The position numbers were made by a program, and so were the translations under genes. Below, piece after piece: positions 1 through 5,443 of a DNA stretch of 6,234 nucleotides. Where the stretch lies: assembly GCA_031431395.1 (NCBI GenBank), contig JANPDJ010000316.1:1-6234 (forward strand), given 5' to 3'. This DNA comes from VGPE01 sp031431395 (GTDB taxonomy: Bacteria > Chloroflexota > Limnocylindria > Limnocylindrales > CSP1-4). The notes below the pieces were generated by a model, which was not told the DNA's origin, ran no database searches, and worked only from the letters and a program-made list of their open reading frames with translations. How positions within the stretch are numbered: the first letter of the stretch is position 1; every line of letters starts with the position of its first letter.

Positions 1-1295
1 ACGGCCACCTCGGTCACCTGGAGGAGTGCCTGCTCCTCGCGGCCGCCGTCGCGGGCAAGGACCACCAGGTACCAGCCCGGATCAAGGGCAACCGGGAAGC
101 GGATGACGCGACCACCCTCCGTGTCGATCGACTCCAGGCGCCCGTCGAACGCCAGTGTCGGCGGCAACGCGGCGGTTGAGACGAGCCCCACCGACGACCA
201 TTGGGCCCAGGTGGGCGCGGTCAGAATCTCGCGCGCCGCAGCGACGGCCGCTGCCTGCGTCGGCAGCTGGAAGACGGTGACGCCGACCGCCCGGGGCGCG
301 GGGGTGTCCGTTACCAGGACGCCGATCACCGGTGGCTCACCGGGAGCGGATTCGAGGATGGGTCGACCAAAGAAGACGCCGGCCGGACGGGCTGCCGGCG
401 GCCCGGTGGGGGCGGTCTCGAAGGTGAACACAACGTCGTCTTCGAGGACCTGGTCCGATCCCAGGATCGCAACGCCCCGGCTGACCGTGACCGTGTAGAC
501 CGTCTGGGGCGCAAGGTCCTGCAGCGGAACGAAGGCGAGGGTCCGATCGTGCTGCTCGAAGCGTCCGGGCGTCGCCGGTTCGATGCGGACGTGATCGGCA
601 GCTCCCGTGACCCCGTCCTGGTCGAATGTGACTTCGATCCCGGTGTCCACCGGGACTGCCGTGGCCTGGTTGTCGGGCAGCGTGGTCACGACGTGCAGGG
701 GCGCCTTCGCCTGGAAGGCCCACGAGCCCGCGAGCGTCCCACCCGCTGTCGTCAGCCGGAACCGGTATGTCGCACCCGCGGCGAGGGGCTCGGCCGGCCG
801 CAGGCGGACGGTGGCAGCGTCAACGCCGCGTTCGACCGTGAACGCCATGAGCGGCTGGGTCTCGATGTGGGCCGCCAGTTCCGCGGCGCTGCTCGAACCG
901 CGGCTGCGCAGGGTGAAGGTGGTCGTCGCAGAGACGCCTGCCCCATCCCGGCTGTCCGCGGTCAGTTCGGCGGCCGGCGCAACCGGTGGGAGCTCGACCC
1001 CCGTCCATGTCGCCTGGGCCGCGGTCGGTGACGGGGAGGCCGGGGCCGGCGTGGCTGTCGCGGCGGGCGGGGTTGGCGCGGCCGTGGGGGTTGCGGTGGC
1101 GGGGGGAGGGCTCGAGGGCGCCGCGGCGGCCGTGGTGCTCGCCGGCCCAGCGGTTGGGAATGCCCAGCCCGGCGGCCGCCCGTCCGGCGTGGAGGCGAGA
1201 GCCAGGGCAATCAGGGTGCCGGCCGCGAGGAGGACGACTGCCGAAGCCCGCGCGCGCCGCGAGCTCGTCGGTGTGCCCGTCGGCTGCGACGTCAT
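1..1295 (-). CDS. Alpha-2-macroglobulin-like surface protein with bacterial Ig-like domains, N-terminal part (runs off left edge)
   Basis: The minus-strand frame is open from an ATG at 1295 to the window edge, giving about 431 residues and no stop. The start has GTGAGG about six bases upstream; an in-frame GTG at 1307 is an alternative. Residues 1-18 are polar with several arginines. A hydrophobic segment follows at about 18-38 (AVVLLAAGTLIALALAS), with no lipobox cysteine, so it is a signal peptide or a single membrane anchor. Residues about 50-100 are a Pro/Ala/Thr/Ser linker, as in wall-spanning proteins. Two beta-rich domains follow: one at about 105-205, and one at about 206-294 that matches the bacterial Ig-like SbsA type (PVDTGIEVTFDQ, then FTFET at its end). 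From about 305 the sequence resembles the first macroglobulin domains of bacterial alpha-2-macroglobulins (PGWYLVVLARDGG, then LLQVTEVAV at the edge). Family members trap proteases or act in envelope defence. The bait region and any CGEQ thioester would lie outside the window. The family call is by pattern recognition. Confidence 0.8.
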   Translation of the reverse strand, partial: MTSQPTGTPTSSRRARASAVVLLAAGTLIALALASTPDGRPPGWAFPTAGPASTTAAAAPSSPPPATATPTAAPTPPAATATPAPASPSPTAAQATWTGVELPPVAPAAELTADSRDGAGVSATTTFTLRSRGSSSAAELAAHIETQPLMAFTVERGVDAATVRLRPAEPLAAGATYRFRLTTAGGTLAGSWAFQAKAPLHVVTTLPDNQATAVPVDTGIEVTFDQDGVTGAADHVRIEPATPGRFEQHDRTLAFVPLQDLAPQTVYTVTVSRGVAILGSDQVLEDDVVFTFETAPTGPPAARPAGVFFGRPILESAPGEPPVIGVLVTDTPAPRAVGVTVFQLPTQAAAVAAAREILTAPTWAQWSSVGLVSTAALPPTLAFDGRLESIDTEGGRVIRFPVALDPGWYLVVLARDGGREEQALLQVTEVA

Positions 1296-1399
1296 CGTGA
1301 ACCTCACGTTCCGGGACGGCCCGTGTGTCGCACGGGTTCAGCCGGTAGAGATACGACGGGACCGCGCAACGATTGTTACGCGCGTCCACGAGCTGACGC
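1296..1399. promoter_or_regulatory. Gap between HAF gene and alpha-2-macroglobulin-like gene, with two inverted repeats
   Basis: This 104-bp stretch lies downstream of the HAF gene and upstream of the alpha-2-macroglobulin-like gene, both on the minus strand. It contains an imperfect inverted repeat at 1363-1382 (CGCGCAAC, GATT, GTTACGCG; one mismatch) and a perfect 6-bp stem at 1320-1336 (CCCGTG / CACGGG, 5-base loop). Read on the minus strand, the first repeat includes TAACAAT, which could be a -10 element, but I see no good -35 at the right distance. Neither repeat is followed by a T run, so a classical terminator is not supported. The gap could carry a separate promoter for the downstream gene or simply join the two into one operon. 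Confidence 0.35.
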
Positions 1400-2308
1400 T
1401 CACGTTCGCCACGTCACGGCGCGGAGAGCTGAGGAGCGGACGGCGAGCCCGCGATCGTTGATGTCCCGGGCCACGCTTCCCGCGTCGCCCGGAAGCGGCA
1501 GCAGGATCGCAACGGCGGTCCCTCTCCAAACGCAGCCGAAGATGTCAGTCGCAGTCGCGCACTGCCCCACGACGTCCCCGTGCTGATTGAGGCCGAGAGC
1601 ACTGCTGAACCGCTCGTCCGCGATGCGGGCCGGCGGCGTGATCTGACCCCGGCTCCACGCGACGGGGTGCATGGCGAGGTCCGGGGCCGTGTTGCCGCGG
1701 GAGCCAACGATCTGACCCATTTCGTTGATCGCGGACGCCACGCTGATTGGGTCGCCGGCGATTGCCCCGAGGTCGGTGATGACTCCGCGGTGCCACATCA
1801 TCGCATGGCGGGTCAGGACGCCCGTCACGAAGTCATACGACGCCGAGTCCCCGACGATCCGGCTCCCATTGTTGATCCCCGAGGCACTGCTGGTGCTTGA
1901 TACCCTCGGGCTCGAAGGCTGGAGCGGCTGAAGATCGGTCATCTGGCCATTCTGCCAGAGGAAGCCGTGGATCGCCACGTCGAACGGCCCCCGGATCCGC
2001 GCGTAGCCAACCACCTGGGCCTTGTCATTCACACCGGTCGCGGCGCTGTAGGTGCCGCCCGGGAGCGTGCCGAGGTCCGTGATCACACCGTGGTCCCAGA
2101 CCACCGCATGCTGAGTGCCGGCCGCGGTCGTCGCCCAACCAACGATCTGCCCGGCATCGTTCACGGCAGCAGCCGAGCTTGAGGTGCCGCCTGGAAGGTT
2201 CGGCAGAGCAACTGCGACTGCCGACCGCGGAGCCGCGGAGACGAAGCCTCCGAACGCCAGCACTGCCGCGATGGCGACGATGCCGGCCATGGCGAAGTGG
2301 CGTTTCAT
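1400..2308 (-). CDS. Secreted HAF-repeat protein
   Basis: A 302-residue protein starting at the ATG at 2308, which has GGTGG five bases upstream. An in-frame GTG at 2317 would add three residues but has no ribosome binding site. Residues 1-26 form a classical signal peptide: MKRH, then a hydrophobic core (AGIVAIAAVLAFGGF), then VSAA before PRSA. The mature part is built of about six units of roughly 35-55 residues, starting near residues 34, 77, 124, 178, 224 and 268. The typical unit reads LGTLPGG, then a small-residue stretch, then (A/G)VND or IN, then G(Q/R)(I/V)VG, and ends in a Trp with GVITDLG. This is the HAF family of extracellular repeats, named for a short motif and likely to form a beta-propeller-like fold. 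Its biochemical role is unknown. Units 3-6 are more diverged and the last is short (VARDINDRGLAV, then AVTW at the C terminus). Unit 5 carries the only two cysteines (250 and 259), a possible disulfide in the exported protein. The downstream neighbour on the same strand is another exported protein. Confidence 0.85.
   Translation of the reverse strand: MKRHFAMAGIVAIAAVLAFGGFVSAAPRSAVAVALPNLPGGTSSSAAAVNDAGQIVGWATTAAGTQHAVVWDHGVITDLGTLPGGTYSAATGVNDKAQVVGYARIRGPFDVAIHGFLWQNGQMTDLQPLQPSSPRVSSTSSASGINNGSRIVGDSASYDFVTGVLTRHAMMWHRGVITDLGAIAGDPISVASAINEMGQIVGSRGNTAPDLAMHPVAWSRGQITPPARIADERFSSALGLNQHGDVVGQCATATDIFGCVWRGTAVAILLPLPGDAGSVARDINDRGLAVRSSALRAVTWRT
1768..2110 (-). repeat. Internal DNA repeat within HAF gene
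   Basis: Two 40-base segments, 1768-1807 and 2071-2110, are identical at 32 of 40 positions and lie exactly 303 bases (101 codons) apart in the same frame. They encode the end-of-unit signature around HAMMWHRGVITDLGAI and HAVVWDHGVITDLGTL. The shared nucleotides suggest duplication of a two-unit block within the gene rather than protein-level constraint alone. Confidence 0.6.
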
Positions 2309-2487
2309 CTCAGCCACCCCGTGATGATCGGTCGGTACCCAGGCGTCCTGCCGCGCCGGCTGGCCGTCGCGTCGATGGCACCCACATGTCTGACAAAGGA
2401 TGGACGGGGCGCCTGATGCTGGCTAGAGCCGTCCCGCCTGAAGTGGCTCAGTCGGCGGTCAGATCTCAGACGGCTGCTCGCGAAACG

Positions 2488-2509
2488 CGTGTTGCCGCGA
2501 AGCAACATG
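2488..2509. repeat. Stem-loop
   Basis: TGTTGC (2490-2495) pairs with GCAACA (2502-2507) around the six-base loop CGCGAA. The stem extends by a G-T wobble and one C-G pair at its base, giving eight pairs. It sits between two copies of CGCGAAAYGCGT in the low-GC island. It could be an operator or a leader RNA hairpin. Confidence 0.4.
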
Positions 2510-2577
2510 AAACCGCCGCGAAATGCGTGGACCGGCCCCAGATCGCAAAGGCAGTGGATATAGTGCGGACCTCGCAT

Positions 2578-2594
2578 TCAACAGGTCCTGTTGA
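2578..2594. promoter_or_regulatory. Perfect 8+8 palindrome, candidate operator
   Basis: TCAACAGG (2578-2585) is followed by a single T and then by its exact reverse complement CCTGTTGA (2587-2594). Perfect dyad symmetry with a one-base centre in a non-coding, divergent intergenic region is the form expected for the binding site of a dimeric helix-turn-helix repressor. A one-base centre is too tight for an RNA hairpin without opening inner pairs, which favours a DNA-binding role. It lies about 14 bases after the possible -10 TATAGT. No regulator gene is present in the window. Confidence 0.45.
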
Positions 2595-2613
2595 GCCATT
2601 GAGGGTGCACTTG

Positions 2614-2631
2614 GGTTATTCGGTAGTAACC
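2614..2631. repeat. Stem-loop with four-base loop
   Basis: GGTTATT (2614-2620) pairs with AGTAACC (2625-2631), with one G-T wobble, around the loop CGGT. The stem lies 20 bases after the perfect palindrome. It may be part of a regulatory cluster or a transcribed leader. Confidence 0.35.
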
Positions 2632-2752
2632 GCTTCGAGTGGCCCCGCGGGGGCGATCTCGTCGGCGCTGATCCACTAATGGCAGACGCGGGCCTGGATT
2701 CCCCGGACGGCCGCGATGCTCGGCCGGCATGCGGACCGGGGCAACGGCAGGC

Positions 2753-2787
2753 GTTCCGCTCGCCGGAGGAGGCGAGCGGCACGGAAC
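2753..2787 (+). promoter_or_regulatory. Strong leader hairpin displaying GGAGGA in its loop
   Basis: CCGCTCGCC (2756-2764) pairs perfectly with GGCGAGCGG (2771-2779) around the six-base loop GGAGGA (2765-2770). Outer bases GTT (2753-2755) and AAC (2785-2787) can pair across a bulge, giving about 12 pairs. The loop is a consensus Shine-Dalgarno sequence, yet no start codon lies at a usable distance after it. The chosen GTG start is 39 bases downstream of the loop and has its own weaker AGG. The hairpin could be an mRNA-stabilising leader, a ribosome standby site or a regulator target. Confidence 0.5.
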
Positions 2788-2809
2788 CCGGAACACCACG
2801 AGGTTGAGC

Positions 2810-4069
2810 GTGATCCAGGACATCGTCATCGGCGCCGGTCCGTACGGGCTCTCGGTTGCCGCGCACCTCGCTCACCGGGGAGTGCCGGCGCGGGTCGTGG
2901 GCGTCCCCATGAACTCGTGGCGCGAGAACATGCCCGTGGGCATGTTCCTGAAGTCGTCGCCGCATGCGTCCAGCATCTCGGCTCCCTTGCCCGGCTCCAC
3001 CCTCGACGACTACTGCATGAGCGCGGGCGAGCCACGCCTCGTGGGAGATGATCCCGTCCCGATCTCCCTGTTCGTGGCCTATGGGCTCTGGTTCCAGCAG
3101 CGCCACGTCCCGCAGGTGGAGCGCGACCTTGCGGTGCGGATCACCCGCGACGGACGGACCTTCAATGTGGAATTGTCGTCCGGCGAGGTGGTGCAGGCAC
3201 GGAATGTCGTGATGGCGGCCGGTCACATGGCCTACGCGTCCATGCCTCCCGAACTGCTCCGCGCCGCCCCTGATGCCGCCTCGCCGGACGGGCCCATCTC
3301 CCACGCGTCCCGGCATGCCGACTTCGCCCGGTTCGCCGGCAAGCGCGTCGTCGTCGTCGGCAGCGGGCAGTCGGCCCTCGAGAGCGCCGTACTGCTGCAC
3401 GAGGCCGGTGCGCAGGTTGAGTTGATCGCGCGAACCAGTGCCCTGAAGTGGGCGTCCGTGCCGGCCCCCGGGACGCCGGGCACCCTCCGCCGCATGGTGA
3501 AGCCGCCCACTGACCTGGGGCCGGGATGGGCGCACCGCGTGTACGCGGACGCGCCGGACCAGGTGCGCCTGGTGCCGCCGGCGGTCCGGCTGTGGATCGG
3601 GAGGATCACCCTCGGGCCATCCGGGTCGTTCTGGCTGCGAGACCGGTTCGACGGCAAGGTCCCGGTGCGCCTTGGCAGGGCCATTCGAGCGGCCGTCCCG
3701 CTTCCGAATGGAGCGGTGCGCCTCGAACTGACGGGCGACGGAACCGCAGCGGAGATCCTGGAGGCCGACCATATCGTGGCGGGCACCGGGTATCGCATCG
3801 ACCTGGACCGACTGGGCTTCCTGGACCCAGCGCTCCGGGGACAGGTGCGACGCACGGGCGGCGCAGCGGCCCTGGACGCCGCCTTCGAGTCATCGGTGCC
3901 GGGGCTCTACTTCACCGGCCTCGCGGCCTCGTCAACGTTCGGGCCCCTCCTGCGGTTCGTGGCGGGTACCGGCTTTGCGGCGTCGCGGATCGCGGCCACG
4001 CTTGCAGCCGATCACCGGCGGTCGACCGATCAGCAGCGCTCGACGGCGTGGGCACGCCGGCGGACGTGA
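2810..4069 (+). CDS. Class B-like flavin-dependent monooxygenase / FAD-NAD(P) oxidoreductase
   Basis: A 419-residue soluble flavoprotein. I chose the GTG at 2810 because CGAGG lies six bases upstream and it places the FAD-binding glycine motif GAGPYG at residues 8-13, right after the first beta strand, as is usual. An ATG at 2729 would add 27 residues of poor character and cover the leader hairpin. A TTG at 2804 is also possible. PMNSWRENMPVGMFLKSSPH (33-52) is typical of the lysine/ornithine N-hydroxylase and flavin-monooxygenase-like group. AAGH (136-139) marks the return to the FAD domain. GSGQSA (184-189) begins the second Rossmann fold for NAD(P)H. GTGYR (325-329) and LYFTGLAASSTFGPLLRFV (366-384) are C-terminal FAD-domain signatures. 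These enzymes use NAD(P)H and O2 to oxygenate N, S or carbonyl substrates; the substrate here is unknown. The gene is first in a tight pair with an ATP-grasp ligase. The tail after about 400 is Arg-rich and probably unstructured. Confidence 0.85.
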   Translation: MIQDIVIGAGPYGLSVAAHLAHRGVPARVVGVPMNSWRENMPVGMFLKSSPHASSISAPLPGSTLDDYCMSAGEPRLVGDDPVPISLFVAYGLWFQQRHVPQVERDLAVRITRDGRTFNVELSSGEVVQARNVVMAAGHMAYASMPPELLRAAPDAASPDGPISHASRHADFARFAGKRVVVVGSGQSALESAVLLHEAGAQVELIARTSALKWASVPAPGTPGTLRRMVKPPTDLGPGWAHRVYADAPDQVRLVPPAVRLWIGRITLGPSGSFWLRDRFDGKVPVRLGRAIRAAVPLPNGAVRLELTGDGTAAEILEADHIVAGTGYRIDLDRLGFLDPALRGQVRRTGGAAALDAAFESSVPGLYFTGLAASSTFGPLLRFVAGTGFAASRIAATLAADHRRSTDQQRSTAWARRRT

Positions 4070-4074
4070 GGTCC

Positions 4075-5376
4075 ATGTACCGCGAAGGACCCGAATACGA
4101 TCGGGAAGTCCCGCTGCTGATCGTCAAGATCGGCGGATATCCGCTGTCCCACCAGGGCCTGGCCGTAGCCCGGACCCTGGGTCGCGTCGGCGTTCCGGTC
4201 TACACGGTCACGGAGGACAGGTTCACCCCCCAGGCCGTCTCTCGATACATGGCCGGTCACTTCACGCTGGCGACGACGGGAGCCGAACCGGAAGAGCAGC
4301 TCGTCGGCGCTGTGCGGGATATCGCGAAACGCCTGGGGCGTCGCGCGGTCGTCCTGCCGACCGATGACGAGGCGGCGATCCTCCTGGCAGAGCACGCGGA
4401 CGAACTGGACGAGTGGCTGATCCAGCCGCGGATCACCCCGGGACTCCCGCGCCTACTCGCGAGCAAGCGGGGCGTCCACGACCTTTGCACGCGACTGGGA
4501 GTGCCAACCCCCGAGGTCGCGTTTCCCGGCAGCCGGGATGCCGTCATCGAGTTCTCCAGGGGCGCGCGGTTCCCCATCGTTGCGAAGAACGTCGCCGCCT
4601 GGCAGCGCCTGCGCTCGCCTTCGGTCTCGAGTACGACGATCATCCGATCCGCCGCGGAGCTCGAGGAGATCGCGGCGGGCTGGCCGGATCCGCCCAACGT
4701 GATCCTGCAGGAGTACATCCCGGCGGAGGCGGCAGAAGACTGGGTCTTCCACGGGTACTGCGGGACGGATGCCGAATGCCGCGTGGCGTTCACCGGGGTG
4801 AAGTACCGCTCGTGGCCCACCCACGCTGGGGTGACCACCCTGGGACGCGCCGTGCGAAATGGCCGGCTGGAGGAACAATCTCGCGATCTGTGCCGCCGGC
4901 TCGGCTACCGGGGCATCGTGGACCTGGACTGGCGCTACGACGCGCGCGACGACACCTATAAGCTGGTGGACTTCAACCCGCGCACCGGCGCGAACTTCCG
5001 CATGTTCGAGAACGCTGCCGGCATCGATGTCGTGCGTGCGCTGCACCTGGATCTCACGGGGCGCACGGTCCCAGCCGGGCCGGCAGTCGATGGGCACGCA
5101 CTGATGGTCGAGCACCTCGACGTGCCGTCGCGGGCTTTGTGGCGCGCCCGGCGGAGCGCCGAACGCCAGGTGCCCTACCAGAAGGGCGCTACAGAGCTGG
5201 CGTGGTTTGCGCGAGATGATCCCCTGCCGCTGATCGCCATGGCGCTGCGACTCGCGTCACCCGGCTTCCGCCTGCTGGGGCGCACGGCGCGAACGCGGGC
5301 CGCAAATGCGTCACGCCGCTTGAGGCAGGTGCGGTTCGCGGGACGGACGCGGCCCGTGGCCAAGCCCGGCGGCTGA
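4075..5376 (+). CDS. ATP-grasp carboxylate-amine ligase-like enzyme
   Basis: A 433-residue protein. The chosen ATG at 4075 lies five bases after the flavoprotein stop. A GTG at 4066 overlapping that stop (GTGA) is a strong alternative and would add three residues. The N-terminal domain starts at about 14 with LLIVKIGGYPLSHQGLAVAR and continues with a nucleotide-binding-like fold (VVLPTDDEAA, 92-101). The ATP-grasp part includes SKRGVHDLCTRLGVPTPEV (130-148) with Lys131, IVAKN (168-172) with the expected ATP-binding Lys171, and LQEYIPAEAAEDW (211-223) with Glu213 in the adenine-binding hinge. Metal ligands are DLDWRYD (283-289) and LVDFNPRTG (297-305; Asp299, Asn301, Arg303). Such enzymes activate a carboxylate as acyl-phosphate and couple it to an amine or other nucleophile; the nearest relatives are predicted carboligases and D-aspartate-ligase-like proteins. 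Residues 340-433 form an extra C-terminal segment ending in a basic tail. The fold and ATP chemistry are secure, the substrate is not. Confidence 0.85.
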   Translation: MYREGPEYDREVPLLIVKIGGYPLSHQGLAVARTLGRVGVPVYTVTEDRFTPQAVSRYMAGHFTLATTGAEPEEQLVGAVRDIAKRLGRRAVVLPTDDEAAILLAEHADELDEWLIQPRITPGLPRLLASKRGVHDLCTRLGVPTPEVAFPGSRDAVIEFSRGARFPIVAKNVAAWQRLRSPSVSSTTIIRSAAELEEIAAGWPDPPNVILQEYIPAEAAEDWVFHGYCGTDAECRVAFTGVKYRSWPTHAGVTTLGRAVRNGRLEEQSRDLCRRLGYRGIVDLDWRYDARDDTYKLVDFNPRTGANFRMFENAAGIDVVRALHLDLTGRTVPAGPAVDGHALMVEHLDVPSRALWRARRSAERQVPYQKGATELAWFARDDPLPLIAMALRLASPGFRLLGRTARTRAANASRRLRQVRFAGRTRPVAKPGG

Positions 5377-5397
5377 TCCCCGCGGCTGATCCCCGCG
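5369..5397. repeat. 13-bp tandem duplication over the ATP-grasp stop codon
   Basis: GCGGCTGATCCCC occurs twice with no spacer (5369-5381 and 5382-5394), followed by three more matching bases. The first copy contains the TGA stop at 5374-5376. The second copy lies wholly in the short gap, so the protein is unchanged. It looks like a recent replication-slippage event. Confidence 0.75.
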
Positions 5398-5413
5398 ACG
5401 GAGGGGCAGGATA

Positions 5414-5438
5414 GCGCCGCCGGGCCGCGGCGCGGCGC
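5414..5438. terminator. GC-rich hairpin between convergent genes, possible two-way terminator
   Basis: GCGCCGC (5414-5420) pairs with GCGGCGC (5432-5438) around an 11-base GC-rich loop, between the ends of two convergent genes. No T run follows on either strand, so any intrinsic termination would be weak. The position is the main argument. Confidence 0.3.
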
Positions 5439-5443
5439 CCTCG

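Larger units (their letters stand above)
2309..2809. other. Divergent intergenic region with AT-richer island and several inverted repeats
   Basis: About 500 bases lie between the divergently transcribed HAF and flavoprotein genes. The open frames here are poor in recognisable protein features and look like high-GC artefacts. Bases 2461-2640 are about 57% G+C (102 of 180), clearly lower than the surrounding genes. They hold a near-direct repeat CGCGAAAYGCGT (2479 and 2518), a stem at 2488-2509, a perfect palindrome at 2578-2594 and a stem at 2614-2631; CCCCGCGGGG follows at 2643-2652. TATAGT at 2559-2564 is a possible plus-strand -10 element but lacks a convincing -35. The region must hold the promoter for the flavoprotein/ATP-grasp pair and that for the HAF gene, but I cannot fix either start point. 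Confidence 0.5.

Noticed and set aside
1238..1295. Twin-arginine signal in the alpha-2-macroglobulin-like protein (SSRRARAS)
   Set aside because: The pair of arginines precedes a hydrophobic stretch but lacks the usual S/T-RR-x-F-L-K context, so a general secretory signal or anchor is more likely.
1320..1336. Hairpin after the HAF gene as an intrinsic terminator
   Set aside because: A perfect but short 6-bp stem 64 bases beyond the stop codon, not followed by a T run on the minus strand. Kept only as part of the intergenic description.
201..1461. Long plus-strand open frames (201-1031 and 607-1461)
   Set aside because: They lie opposite the alpha-2-macroglobulin-like gene, whose minus-strand frame has a signal segment, linker and Ig-like domains. 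The plus-strand translations show no domain.
2305..2577. 90-residue minus-strand frame upstream of the HAF gene
   Set aside because: It has no ribosome binding site, its composition is not protein-like, and it covers several inverted repeats in the low-GC intergenic island.
2179..2679. 166-residue plus-strand frame crossing the HAF gene start and the intergenic island
   Set aside because: It starts antisense within the HAF signal-peptide region and has no domain or good start signal.
2309..2809. tRNA, riboswitch or CRISPR repeats in the large intergenic gap
   Set aside because: No TTCGA-type T-loop with an acceptor stem, no regularly spaced repeats, and no riboswitch core motif that I recognise.
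2459..3772. 437-residue open frame on the minus strand across the flavoprotein gene
   Set aside because: It is antisense to a clear FAD/NAD(P) oxidoreductase. Its translation is rich in Arg, Gly, Pro and His with no recognisable domain, as expected for a shadow frame in GC-rich DNA.
3526..4074. Upstream extension of the ATP-grasp frame by 183 residues
   Set aside because: It overlaps the flavoprotein gene, has low-complexity Arg/Gly/Pro sequence, and the ATP-grasp N-terminal strand begins just after the ATG at 4075.
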